From Darksidea phi (taxonomy: Eukaryota > Ascomycota > Dothideomycetes > Pleosporales > Lentitheciaceae): a DNA stretch of 38,904 nt. Numbering within the stretch: position 1 is the first letter of the stretch; each line of letters starts with the position of its first letter. Shown here piece after piece: positions 1-11,900 of the stretch. The notes under the pieces were generated by a model. It did not search any database, was not told the origin of the DNA, and worked only from the letters and a program-made list of their open reading frames with translations. Location: contig JASJFT010000318.1 of NCBI GenBank assembly GCA_030770425.1, forward strand, positions 1 to 38,904, written 5' to 3'. The position numbers and the translations under genes were made by a program.

Positions 1-69
1 ACAAAAACCCGTGGCCAAATTTTCCCCCCCCCCCCCTCGCGGAACCCAACCCCCCTTTTTTTTCCCAAA

Positions 70-110
<41 letters not shown>

Positions 111-112
111 CC
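1..112. other. Artefactual contig end (poly-C)
   Basis: The first 112 bases are runs of C broken by short A/T stretches, including about 30 consecutive C. Read outward on the minus strand this is poly-G, which mirrors the poly-G at the other end of the window. That pattern fits no-signal base calls from two-colour sequencing carried into the assembly. A single CCCTAAACCC occurs near 103-112, but there is no tandem array, so it is not evidence of a telomere. Confidence 0.85.
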
Positions 113-1619
113 CAGTGGACACGGCCGATCAAAGGCAGCTCCCACACAAAGACAACAGACACCTAAACGACCACCCGCTCCCTTACTGCGAAGTCGCCGG
201 AAGAGCTGGCCATTGCTCCTCCTCGGTGCGGTCTTCATAGCGGTCATAACGGGGCTCATTGGCGGATTAACCAGGAAGGCGATTGAATCGAAGAATGCAT
301 CGCCGGGGATAGCCGTATAACACCAACGCCGACACCGTCCAATCTCACGCGTACAGAAGCACAGGATACAACTGAAAGTCTTAGTTGTCCGTAATCTAGT
401 GGCCGCCCAGTAAGGTCGTCGATCGCCGGTGTGCCGTACAGATTCTTCTGCAGTGTGAACTGGGTACGACTGCTCTTCCGCTCCTTGTGCGCTCCACTCA
501 CGAATCCACTAACTAATGCGTAGGTTGATTTAGACCTCGTCGACTACACCGTAAATAACATATTTGAATGCATAGAAGCATGCTAGACCTATAATGAGTA
601 TAGCAGTGGGAAATACGCGACATGTGTAGGCGCTACATTGGTGCCTGCATAGAGTGTTGATTTGACAGAGGCGTAGAGGGTGCAAGGGCGAGCAGCTATT
701 TTTTAGTGGATTGTTGAGGAGCTTCCGGTGGCTACGATTGGGTTTAATGCTGTGAGGATTCGTTTGGAGGATAGATGTCCGTCGTGAGGGAAGTCGGTGC
801 CCAGCTAAACTTCGACAGAGCTATTCTACGCCTCTATGTTAACCAGTAGGGCATTGTCAGCGAACGCAAATAAATAAATGCTTAAGAATGTGGGTAAGTA
901 GAAGGAGGCATGGAAACTTACAGCAGATACACCCTATCATCACGCAATAATGCTGATTTAATGCTGATTATGATCACTCAAGAGATACTGGCACCCTTCA
1001 GAGGTACGAGAAGAAAGCATCTATTCTCTTATATAGGTAAGTAGTGCGAGCCTCCTAGGAAATAACTAGGAACAACCGTGTTTCAGAAATCTGTGTAACT
1101 AATAGCATCATCTACTAAATTAAATAACCTTTAGCGAGTATTAACCATAAATGCTGTTAGGATACATAATACACAGAAGAACTATGTAGCTGTTAACAGG
1201 GTTTGTAATGTAGCAAACTAGTGTACACAGGCTTATGCTCTAGTACTGTGCATGGCTGTTCACATGTGGATTCAATAGCCCTGGGAGAATTTTATGGCAA
1301 GTTATGAGCATCAATAAACAGACGCACGTATTTAAAAATAGCGATGCTTGCATCATGTTCTACAGTCCTACATCGACACTAAATCGGAGTGGTGAGGCGA
1401 ACAAATAGACGGATGCAAACGAGCAGCCCCTGTCTCACAAGAAGAGCACCGAGCTCTGGATCATTATTTTCTTTTGCCAGCCGCCACGTCTACTCATTAC
1501 CTCCCAGCTCACTCTCTCGTCCGTCAAAGAGGGGTGTATCGTCTGAGGTGCGCTATCCAGGAAGTGTTTTCCATCTCATTGTAACTGAAACTGCATTCAC
1601 TCTTTGCTTTGCTGCAAGC
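113..1619. other. Non-coding, TA-rich interval
   Basis: No frame here looks like protein. From about 500 to 1370 the DNA is AT-rich with an excess of TpA over ApT (for example nine against six in 1081-1140), as in DNA altered by repeat-induced point mutation or in old non-coding DNA. The last 200 bases are the likely promoter and leader of the gene starting at 1620. An open frame extends upstream to 1389, but its translation has no protein-like pattern before the methionine at 1620. Confidence 0.5.
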
Positions 1620-2974
1620 ATGCGCACTACTACGACCGCTCCTTTGGCCTTGGGAGCCGTCTTCCTGCTCGCTCACCTTGCTTCAACCATCTCCACACCG
1701 CAGCTTTGCTACTCCGACATCGACATGCTCGCTCCCGACTACATCGTCCCCTGCTGGACATCAAACAAGACACCGCACTACTCATGCTGCAAAGCGGGAA
1801 ATAAGTGTCTGGAGCACAACGCGTGCTATGACGGCGAGACGGGCGTCACCTACCAATACGGTTGTACCGACCCAACCTTCAAAGACGAGCACTGCCCTCA
1901 GAAGTGCAATCTCGATCGAGATATATCACGTTGGGTCGGATTGGTGTATTGCGATGGGGCGAATGGAATGCCGGATAAGACTTGGGTACGTGGGCTTAGA
2001 CCAGTGTGAAAACCAGGCCTTTGCTAACAATGAAACAGGTTTGCCATCATCCGGATAACTGCAACAATTGCTCCAACGATACCGCTTGGGACCCGCAAAT
2101 CGAGAGATTCCCCACCACCGAATGCGAGGACCTCCAGCATGATGGCCAGTATGTGGCGTTCAATGAGGTCGGGACACTCTCGGATATTGTACCACTTCCA
2201 CCCGCGACGGATCTGCCGAGATACTTTTCGGAAAACTTGGATAGATGGGGGTCGGCGACGATGACAACGACGACGGAGGGGGCAACCAAAGCAATTCCTA
2301 CTACCGGTAGTGTGACGACTACAAAAGGTCCGTCCATACTACCAAGTACGCTGCAAGGCTCGTATCTCAGTGCTACTAGCACGAGTACCGCCCCAGGATC
2401 TGCCAGTCCAACTCCATCGTCTTCCGATTCGGGGCCGGCAGATGGTAAAACCGGGTTGTGGGTGGGTCTTAGTTGCGGCCTCGTGCTGGTCTTGCTTCTG
2501 GTGGGCTTCGGTGTATATTATTTCTGCTTCAGGTCTTCACCTCGAATCAGTTTTGCGTTCAAGAAGAAGAAGAAGAAGGAACCAAACTCGCCAGAAGAAG
2601 CTAGACCCCCGCATCCGGTCACAGATGGGACTGTGGAAGACGGACCGGCCGGACCTTCCCACGCGCCGGGTCTACCCGCTAACGATGTCGAACCAACCCA
2701 TTGGCCGCATTCGGAAATCGCGGGAATGGATGGCTCGTTTGCTAGCAACTTTGGACAGATTCAGATTCAGGCGCCACACGCCTGGCCTCTGCACTTGCAC
2801 AATTTGTGGAACAGCGGCCAGTACGGGCCTCGTGTTTCTGACGTTGGTCAATATCCGATGGCTGAGCTCTCCAGCAATCATCCACGTTCGCCCCGTGATT
2901 ATGCGAGTAACTCTACTGCATCTTTTGATCCTCGTACGTGGAGGGATCCTGGACCCGCCCACAATGAATACTGA
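1620..2974 (+). CDS. Cysteine-rich secreted-type single-pass membrane protein (two exons)
   Basis: Exons 1620-1985 and 2039-2974 are joined across a 53-nt phase-0 intron (GTACGT donor, CTAAC branch at 2024-2028, CAG acceptor), giving 433 residues. I chose the ATG at 1620 because it begins a signal peptide (hydrophobic core LALGAVFLLAHL at residues 9-20). The ectodomain to about residue 153 holds 14 cysteines in a fungal small-secreted-protein pattern. A Ser/Thr-rich, probably O-glycosylated stalk (about 194-255) follows, then one membrane segment (about 261-284) and a cytoplasmic tail opening with six lysines encoded by AAG repeats. This is the layout of fungal cell-surface proteins, which may sense or anchor to the wall. 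I do not recognise the cysteine domain, and no enzymatic function can be assigned. The gene stands alone, with non-coding DNA on both sides. Confidence 0.85.
2561..2578 (+). repeat. (AAG)6 microsatellite inside a coding exon
   Basis: Six perfect AAG units encode the juxtamembrane lysine run of the membrane protein. Such a coding triplet repeat can change length without shifting the frame, and the lysines fit the positive-inside rule for the cytoplasmic flank of the membrane segment. Confidence 0.9.
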
Positions 2975-4278
2975 AGAAGTGTTATGATGGGGTTACGAGA
3001 GTGTTGGCGCGAGAGACGGATGTGTATGATCAACATCTCATTGGAGACATTGAGGGAAGATTTGTAGCTGCACGATAGGCTCGCAGATTCTGTACACTTT
3101 AATTACCCAACCACTTGGTGTGTCCGGGGAGAGGATAGGACCATGCTCCGCTAAGAGTCATCTATGGATGATGTCTGCTACATATCTACCGAGTCACTCA
3201 TTACGTTATAAATGAATCAAAACTTAGCATAATCCGTGACGTACAATTGCGCATGAGAAAATACCACAGATTATCCACACGTCAGCCACCCGGAGTTCCA
3301 CCGCCCCTCACAGCACCTCACCAAACAGTGGAAAGATGATCAAAGACGCTACGATAGTCAGCTCGGCGGGCCATCTCCCTGAGGGCCGTAGCGTAACGTA
3401 TAACGCCCGAGCTAGCAGAATACTATAAGTACTATTCAGAACCCATTAAGCGCACGGAGCTGCACGGGGCTACGCGAGGCTGACTACACCAAGAGCCAAT
3501 GGTGTATACTTAGCATAAAAAATATTTTGTGGGGAGTGCTGCAGCTCGTGAATTGTTTCCAACTGGGTGGGTACAACAGTGTTGTACTGCGGCTGCGGTG
3601 CTACCACTTGAAGTTTTTCAAATCGCCACTCGTACCTTGGACAGGTTATATATATAAACCTGTTTTTTTCCGTCGTTCAACCAATTATATTCTTTCCATC
3701 AGTCGCTTGGCCCTGTTGTGCAGAGACTGCTAGAGTGGATATTCGAGTATACTTAGTCCTGCAACCATAGTATAGCGTAGGCCATTGACTCGGTGCCTAG
3801 GGTCGGGCCGGATATTTGCGGACCGGTAACGTGGGTGTGTGGTTGGTAAACTGGTGATCGCTGATTTTTGGTAGAGCGGTATGGATACTTTGAACGAATG
3901 AAATGAGTGCTACTGGTGACCGCCTTCTACAACGTGTTTATGGTCGGTGCCCATATGTCGGTTTGGGCTCCGCGAGGTGCATTGTGCCTCGCTATAGACG
4001 TTCTAGGCGGGCATTCGCCTGGTGGGTCCTGATGTAGCTCGAAAGTTATGGATAGAAGCGGCAAGTGCTGTGAGAGCGCGGAGGAAGGAGGGCCGAGGAG
4101 TCTGCCTTGAGGAAATGACTTTGGGGTTGGCAACATGTCCGCTATGGTACTGCTTGCGAGGTGGAGAGTATGAGGTTTGGGATGGTCCTGAAAATAGACT
4201 GCCGTCCGACTGATAACCCCTTCTAACTATACTAATACCCCAAGCTTCGAAACCTGCAATCATTCTAGTTTTTCGACG

Positions 4279-4539
4279 ATGAAGCTAACACCTATCCTCG
4301 CCCTCTCTTGAGCCGAGGTGCGCCAAACCTTCCTTCTCCCATCCTACACCCGCCCTCCCAACGCTCCAGAATCCCAATTCGCCGAAGCCCATGAGCATCC
4401 TTTACCCCGCGAAGATATAAGCACTAGAGTCAAGCTTCAGACTTCCCCGCATTCGAAACCGTACGCGATACCGGCTATCCCTGACTATCAAATCGCTACC
4501 ACGGATAGCAGGAAGCGGGAGGCGCCGACGCGTGCCTAG
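4279..4539 (+). pseudogene. Broken small secreted-peptide-like frame
   Basis: An ATG at 4279 starts a short hydrophobic leader (MKLTPILALS) that ends at a TGA in codon 11 (4309-4311). The same frame is then open for 75 codons to a TAG at 4537-4539. The downstream part is Pro/His/Ser-rich and ends with a dibasic KR followed by EA, resembling Kex2 and dipeptidyl-aminopeptidase processing sites in fungal secreted peptide precursors. No intron that removes the TGA is evident. It may be a decayed secreted-peptide gene or a chance frame. I do not recognise the family. Confidence 0.25.
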
Positions 4540-5423
4540 GAACCAATGAAGGCGCGACATCTATCAGCCGCAAAAATGCGCTTCTAAGTGTAGCAGGTAA
4601 GCCATTTCACAAGCGCATCGGGGAGGAGGGTAGCTCCTTTGCTCCGCAGCCACAGTGCTCGCGATCCTCCCCATTCGCGAATCCTACAGGCCCTAAGTGG
4701 ACCTCCGAAGCGATTCTCGGACTGCTTATTGGCTGGTGCTTCGAACAGGGACGCGGTCCATGAGGCTGCAGTGTCGGATTAGCGTTCGGCCGAGCGATGC
4801 ATCCGTAGCGCTCCTGGTGTCCGATGCTGGCGGGCGTGAGGTGACGGTGTCGCGCCGCTGGGCTTCAGGTTTACGAAAAGAGCTGCATGGAGGCGAATAT
4901 TCTCTGATCGCGGCGTGCGCCGAAAATTCTCATGCTGGAGTTCTTGCTCACGGCCGTGGCCGATGGAGGATAGGTGATTTAAGCAAACTATCAGGTGAGG
5001 TGTGGCTGACGTCAAGCCCCCACACTTGCCCCGCCTCTTCAGAACGTGTGATCCGTCCCAACCTCCATCGGTCTCTCCACAGTCTGGAGCATGCACCTGC
5101 ACTCATTTTGACACGACACGCTACAAATCAGGCCACACATCCACACGTAGTAGCCCGTCATGCCACCTACCCGATAAGAGTTTGTTGGAGGTAACACGCC
5201 AGTCGCCATCCGATGGCCCATCTCACCCGCACTGGCCCATGTACCCTGTATCGGCCCACCGTGACGATCCGGTAGCAGCTCTGTAGCCAATGGTGCACGG
5301 TAACGGGATCCGCGCTCCGGAGTCACGGACAGGACGTGAGGGGTTCAATGCGGGTTTGTGGAGGCGCAAGAGCGAGACCGCCTCTAAGCGCAGGGCTACA
5401 GGGGGACCCGTGGTTATGGCAAG

Positions 5424-5432
5424 TATATATAT
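5424..5432 (+). promoter_or_regulatory. TATA-like element upstream of alcohol dehydrogenase
   Basis: A TATATATAT stretch lies about 150 bases before the start codon at 5582 and is followed by a CT-rich leader. This spacing fits a fungal core promoter for a highly expressed metabolic gene. It is inferred from position and sequence only. Confidence 0.45.
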
Positions 5433-5581
5433 GTCATGAAGGGCCCACAGGTCCTTCTTCTTTTCGACATCAGCTCCAATAAACATATCCAAGCTCTTCC
5501 ACCACTTCACAACACTCAATCCGCTCTTAGCACGCTTCCTCGATACCCAGGACTGCTTCCCATCTCTCTCACATCACCGCC

Positions 5582-6746
5582 ATGGCACCTCAAATCCCCG
5601 AGAAGCAGTGGGCGCAGGTCATTGAAAAGACAGGCGGCGAGATCCAGTACAAGCAAATCCCGGTGCAGAAGCCCGGTCCCGACGAGGTCCTGGTCAACAT
5701 CAAGTTCTCAGGCGTGTGCCATACCGATCTTCATGCATGGCAAGGTGACTGGCCATTGGTAAGCTCTGTCGACGCTTCGCTCTTCTCTCCAATCTAACTG
5801 ATGCATGTGTAGCCCACCAAGCTCCCCCTCGTCGGTGGACACGAGGGCGCCGGTGTTGTTGTAGCTACCGGTGAGCTCGTTGAAGACGTTCAGGTAGGCA
5901 TCCCAATTCTCCCTGCACCTCACGTCTGGCTGACCACTGCAGATCGGCGATCACGTCGGCATCAAATGGCTGAACGGCTCGTGCCTAACCTGTGACTTTT
6001 GCCAGCAATCCGACGAACCCCTTTGCCCGAAGCCGTCCCTTTCCGGATACACTGTGGACGGTACCTTCCAACAATATGCCATCGGCAAAGCCATCCATGT
6101 CGCCCGCATTCCCAAACAACTTCCGCTTGATGCCATAGCACCCATTCTCTGCGCTGGTATCACCGTCTACAAGGGTCTGAAGGAGTCTGGCGCGAAACCC
6201 GGTCAATGGGTCGCTGTCGTCGGTGCTGGTGGTGGTCTCGGTTCGCTTGCTCTGCAATACGCAAAGGCTATGGGTCTCCGCACCATTGCGATTGATGCTG
6301 GCGATGAAAAGAAGAAGATGTGCACGGAGACGCTGGGTGCAGAGCACTTCGTCGACTTCGCATCGTCTAGCAACGTAGTCAAGGACGTACAGGCTGCGAC
6401 ACCCGATGGTCTAGGCCCACACGCCGTTCTTTTGGTCGCCGCCAACGAGAAGCCGTTCCAGCAGGCCGCTGAGTATGCCCGCCCGCGCGGCACCGTCGTC
6501 TGCATTGGCCTCCCGGCCGGAGCATACCTGAAGGCCCCTGTCTTCGATTCTGTTATCAAGATGATCACCATCAAGGGATCCTACGTCGGCAATCGCAAGG
6601 ACTCCGCCGAAGCTATTGACTTTTATGCGCGCGGCCTCATCTCTGCGCCCTTCAAGGTTGTTGGGTTGTCGGAGCTCAAGATGGTGTATGACAAGATGCA
6701 AAAGGGTGAGATTGCGGGACGTTATGTGCTGGATACGTCCAAGTAA
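5582..6746 (+). CDS. Zinc-dependent alcohol dehydrogenase (ADH1-like)
   Basis: Exons 5582-5758, 5813-5893 and 5943-6746 give 353 residues, the usual length of tetrameric fungal ethanol dehydrogenases. Both introns (54 and 49 nt) have GT-AG ends and sit between whole codons. The enzyme interconverts primary alcohols and aldehydes with NAD(H) in the cytosol. Catalytic zinc ligands are visible as Cys46 (GVCHTDLH), His69 with Glu70 (GGHEGAG) and Cys156. The structural zinc site is Cys100, Cys103, Cys106 and Cys114. The Rossmann motif GAGGGLG lies at about 180-186, followed by an Asp after the second strand, favouring NAD over NADP. The start has an adenine at -3 region context (CCGCCATGG) and the expected N-terminus. 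No neighbour suggests a pathway cluster. The exact substrate range, ethanol or other, cannot be read from sequence. Confidence 0.96.
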
Positions 6747-8900
6747 GCGATAAAGGATTCTCATAAAATGGTGGTCCCAGAATGTCGCACCGAGACGACT
6801 TGTAGTAGTAGGGGGTTTATGATGTAGTAGTACTTGTGCGCTAGATGGGCGGTTTATGATGGTCTATGACGGGGTGTGGTCTACGGGATTCTCTTCTCTG
6901 CATCTTCGGAAGTTTCTTTATGTACATAGTTAGAATACAACGGGAATTACATCTATCATAGTAGCGTCTTTCCCTGTCTTTCGTGTGTTCTCTTCTCTCA
7001 TGAGCAATAGATCTTAGACCGTTCCTGTAGTACAGTCATATTTAGAAGTCTGTGCTAACATAACCCTACACAGCAATCTCTAGCTCCAATGAAGTTATAT
7101 ATGTATAGGGTGAAACAACCTTTAGCTAAAAACTACATAGCTCTTCACACATTTTTAATACACGAAACTGGCATACAGACTTACATCTAAAATACAAAGT
7201 TGCCCATCAAACCTCAACAATCCCATTCAAACCCCATAAACGAAAGACCAATTCATCTCCTTTAACCTTATCATACAAGAGACATAAAGCTTACATGATC
7301 TACAAAAGGCGAAAGCGTATCCCTTTTTTCCATACTTTCTTAACTCGCTACTACTTTGCAAACTTAAGCATTTATACCCACACTATTTGATTTTGATTCG
7401 CACGGTGGGAGTCTCTTTTGCAATCTGGTTTTCCGTGTTACGATTTCTGTGGCTCTGGCTTCGCTGCAGTTGTGTAGGGCTTGTTTAGCTTGTGGTTTCT
7501 AGGGCTACTAATACATGTATATGGCGGTAGCACTAGCGGTTGAGCGGGACACAATGTTAATAAATTTAAGGTAGGAAGGCGTTGGTATGTATGTGTGGTT
7601 TTGTACTAGAAGTAGTGCTGTCTCGCGATCGCGACGGAATTCGTCCATCCAACTAGGTTCTATACATGCTAAGGCTAGGGGGGATAAAAAGTTTGGAAAG
7701 CTTGATTTGGAGGGAGGGATGGTAGTAGTGCGTTTTGTTTTTGGTAGGGTTAATAGGACTAGGATGTTAACATTGTACCTCTAAGCTGGTATTTACGTAT
7801 GATTCGAGCTGTATTTCTAGTTAGAATAAATTATATTGTGAGAATATAGGTGGGCGAAAGCTGGCATAGGTAGCTCTCTATTTTTTCCGGTTTAAATGGC
7901 TTATTGTTAAGATATCTTGTTTTCCGCCCCACTTAGAGATGTACCTCCTGCAGAGTTATTGTGTACTGACAATTAACGCTTTGAGTTCGGATCTAGCGGG
8001 GCTTTCTTAGGGTTGGTCGCATGCGCTTAGGTGGCGTGAAAGATATGGGAAGAGCACGGGTGTAAGCTAGGACTTACTTGTATATAAGTTTTATGGGGTT
8101 TTCATCTCGCGGCTAAAAAGGTGTATAAGTTGTACCTAATAAAGGGTCATCATAACTACCGAGCTAAATATACTGGTCAATGCTTCGAGGATGGCGGCTG
8201 CTCTTTAACCTTGCCACGAGCCCTTCGGCGGCGAAAGTTCGACAAGCAAGTTTTCAATGCAGGGTATATCTCGAGCTTAAGATGTGCTATATATGCCACG
8301 TTATGACATGTTGTTAGATGGCGTACTACATCGCTCGCTAGTGGGGTAACAAGATGGCGATACGTTCTAACAGAGACTTTAAGACTTTCTTCAAGATCTC
8401 ATGGAGATGGTTTGCCTGTAGAGAAACTACAAAATGGTCTATAAGAGCCGACAAAAGAAAATCAAGTAGTTGTTTAAAAGCTCTACCTGCTAGCTAATAG
8501 AATACTTACTTGCTTAAGACCCACTTCTCTATACGCTCACCTATGTGATACTTCTAGTGCGTGCTTTAGTAGACATTTCGTGGGCGGGGATGATTTGATT
8601 TCTATTTTGTACACTACCGTCTCTCGACTCTGCGACTCTATACGTTTATATTGGAGATTAGAGGACGGAGGAGGTCCGACGCCTTTCTGCAATCTACGAC
8701 GTAGGCACTAACTATACACTTTTAAATGCCTTGAGAGCTACTTGATACGGGACATTGAACCAGCCGCCGAGCGAGTAAATATCGGGGGCAAGGGACAGCG
8801 AAGCCCCGAGGCCGAGTCCAGGCTATTAGGCGTCCCAGAATGTGATGTAATAGTGCAACGAGTACTGTTAGATACCTGAGAGTCACTATTACCGATGAAG
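6747..8900. other. AT-rich, TpA-rich gene-free tract
   Basis: After the alcohol dehydrogenase terminator region the sequence becomes AT-rich, with no frame above about 65 codons. A hand count at 8461-8520 gives nine TpA against three ApT, and 7741-7800 gives ten against five. That is the bias left by repeat-induced point mutation (C to T in CpA). It may be a mutated repeat remnant, but no terminal repeats or transposase signature could be recognised. Confidence 0.5.
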
Positions 8901-11900
8901 GAGAACAAAAGAAGAATTGTAGCTTGCGGACGCAGATTCTAGAGTTAACGATGGTGGTAGTGGCGCATGTTGACTGCCAAACCTTGTCCGCGGAGCTGCT
9001 TCAGCTCTCGCAGGACACCCTCAGGCCATACTCTCCTCCGAATCAGAGCGTGATATATTCTGCGAATCAAGTTATCGCTCCGTACATTACATTTACTGCA
9101 ATGTGACTAGGTGTCCAAAGTGTTGTACTTCTTATCTCCCGACGGGTGGCTGCAATCACTTGGTTTCCCTTAGGTGCGCTACCCGCTTCTGCAGTATCTG
9201 CTCGCGGTGATTGGTGCAATATACTTGCGGCATGTTTATGGGCAGTGTAAGAGGCGGTCGGGATGGGAGTTGGGGGTATAGATGGGGATAATGGGGAGAC
9301 GTGGACTGTCAAGTAAAGTTCGTAGACTGCGAACTCTGCTACAGGCTCTTTGATCATAGCGCAAATCTAGAATAAGAAGGATCTTCAGTTTTGTCGCTGG
9401 TACAGGAGTGTAGTGATCTAGGTAAGAGACCTTCTATAGTTACCTTAGAAGACAGCCTTATGTGCCAAGTTGATCATCCCTACATTGCACATGCTACAAG
9501 GATAGCCCTCCCTCTCGGGCTTGTCCAAACGCATTTGGAGCTTTCTTCGCCACATCCTCATGTAGGAACTGCAGCGGCCAACTCGGCCCTCTCTCCGGCT
9601 CTTGAAATAGCAATGCTCCACGAGATCCTTCTACGAACCTAGAGCCGTGATTGCTGGAATATCTTCAAGCCATATTTCCAGAGACTTTAATATTCAATAC
9701 GGTATCGAAGGCTGGTGCCCCTGCTACGGGTCCGATGGTGGAGGATGCGTGCTCGGTTTAGCTCGACGCTGATTTGTGGAAGAATTTGGGTATGCGGCAC
9801 AGATATACGAAATAGGCGACGCTGAGGGCTTTAAAGATGTGAGATGCCGCAGCAGCGGGGATTCGCATTCTTCTGGAAGGACTTTTTCCGAGACGGGATG
9901 GAATGTGGGCGTTGATTTGGTGTTGGTTTGGTGGCGGATTGTTTAACGGAGGGGAGGAATGAAAGAGGATGTCCATGGCACGTCATTGTAAGCAACTCCG
10001 CACCCTCTTGCACCCCATCCTACCAATGAATGTACGCTTCGACAGCCACCGCGGTGACCCCCGTATAATCATGCTTTTCGGCCGACAACTCGTGGAAAAA
10101 TTTGGTAGGACGTTGTGGCAGCGCTCAAGATCCTCGCAGACCATGCCAGTCATCTCTCGAGCTCCACGGGTAGCTTTCTGGTATCGGCAGGTCCCTTAGG
10201 TATCGCCTCGGCCGCTCCCCGGGATGGAAGAGATAGGGTCTGGGGGCTAGTTAGCTGGGAAACTGGCACTACACCCGTCGATGTCGTAAGGTCCTCCACA
10301 GGTTATCGCTCGTAATCCTTGCCCTGGATTTTGTCTAGCAACGAACTCGAAGCGGAAGGTACGTGTGCCCACTCGGTGGCCCGAAACCTTGAATGTTAGA
10401 AGCTCTGGTCGCAGGTGAAGACGCGGACGAAACGCGCTAAGACGACGATCCTATCATCGTCTCTCGCTACCATCTCCTCCAGAACAGAACCCGCGGGTCG
10501 TCTCCCATCCATCTTTTGTTGCCCTTCACTCGGACACAGGACTTATCAGGTGTCTAAAATCTGCTCTCCGACTTTCCTCAACCATCGACCGGTAGGGGGC
10601 CTTTTCTGTGTTGACGCGATCGGACGCGTTGCGGTATCAATGTCACCTACTAGGAACTGCAAGCTTACCATGCCCTTCAGGCTTAGATATGCTGATGGAG
10701 CCTGGAGCCCTCCTTTTTCTCAATGCTTGGGCCGACAAGCAATCATGTGGGACTCACGTTCTATTTTCGATGACTACCCACGCATTGTCCGCGCCATATG
10801 GATGCCCGCAACATATAACTTCACGTACCTACATTGCCTTTTTTAGTATACAAAGTGGCGAGACAACTTCAATCTTCGCAAGTTTGGCGCCTGCGGACGT
10901 ATAGAGCTGTATAAGTCCGGAGCTTGAACGAATGGCATCAGGAGAGGGACGACGAACTGTTTTTTGTTCATCGATATGTGGCAAATCCGAAATACGATGT
11001 CGACACTGAGCTCTTTCAGGAAGAGGCCGAAACCCACACTTGCCGACGTACGAAAGTACAAGGATAACCATAGAGAGTTGGGTTCTGAATCCCCGTTTCG
11101 CAAGGTCTGGAACTCCCCACCGCCGATGAATTGCTAAGTTAGCAATTGATCGATCTCGAATGAACATGTCTATCCCGACTATACCTACGATATCTAGGCG
11201 TACCTTAAAGCTTCTCCCAGCTCATCCCTTCCTCAAATTCACAGTACCAAGCGGCTGGTTTGTCTCCACGTTTGCGAAGTTTGAGTGTCTTGATGGTGCT
11301 TCAAATCCCATACTCATCGCCAAAGCTAAAAGTAACCCACGCTTGGAGGACCTTGAAGGTAAGTACTTTGCTGAATGTTTGAGAGACGGCGCTGATACCC
11401 TCCTAGATCGGGATTCCATCTGAAGGGATACTGCCAAGTTCGATACCAGGTTTGCCAAACAATCAGAACGAGTTCGTGTTGGGCTGGTCGGAACTTTTCT
11501 CCACGATAAGGGAAAAGGCGAGGTCGATGATCGAAGCCTTAGGCCTAGCGGAAACCGTTCGACGAATTTGAGGACCAGAAGGCTGAAACCGAACCGCATT
11601 CCGATTATGAGACCGGACATCAAGATTGGCAAACGACACCTGAAGAAAGCCCGACAAAATTGATAGAGAATAAAACAATCGGAAAGAGACGAAGTTGAGC
11701 ATATAAACTTGGGACCTTCGACTTCGTATAAATCGGCTTGCAGTGTACCGGACGACAAATTGCCATATTGTTGGTCTGAGCGAAGCTCATCTCTCTTCAC
11801 AACGGCCTGTGGAGCTTTATCAACACCCATTCCAGCCCTGTATTATCGGCACAATTATCAATATAGCTAGACAAGTTATTTTACACCAAAGACCACTCTC

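Larger units (their letters stand above)
2975..5581. other. Intergenic, no intact gene
   Basis: This 2.6-kb stretch between the membrane-protein gene and the alcohol dehydrogenase has only short frames without protein-like composition. A near-palindromic AT core lies around 3643-3661. A broken small secreted-protein-like frame lies at 4279-4539 (listed separately). The frame open from 4697 to 5194 starts at GTG and shows no domain or codon pattern. The final 150 bases are pyrimidine-rich and form the likely leader of the alcohol dehydrogenase gene. Confidence 0.5.

Noticed and set aside
103..112. CCCTAAACCC resembling a telomere repeat
   Set aside because: It is one copy only, embedded in homopolymer; no tandem TTAGGG/CCCTAA array is present.
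4697..5194. 165-codon plus-strand frame
   Set aside because: It starts at GTG, has no recognisable motif, and other frames are open across the same DNA.
10600..10850. Fragment vaguely like a cytochrome P450 middle region
   Set aside because: There is no heme-binding FxxGxxxCxG motif or ExxR in a consistent frame.
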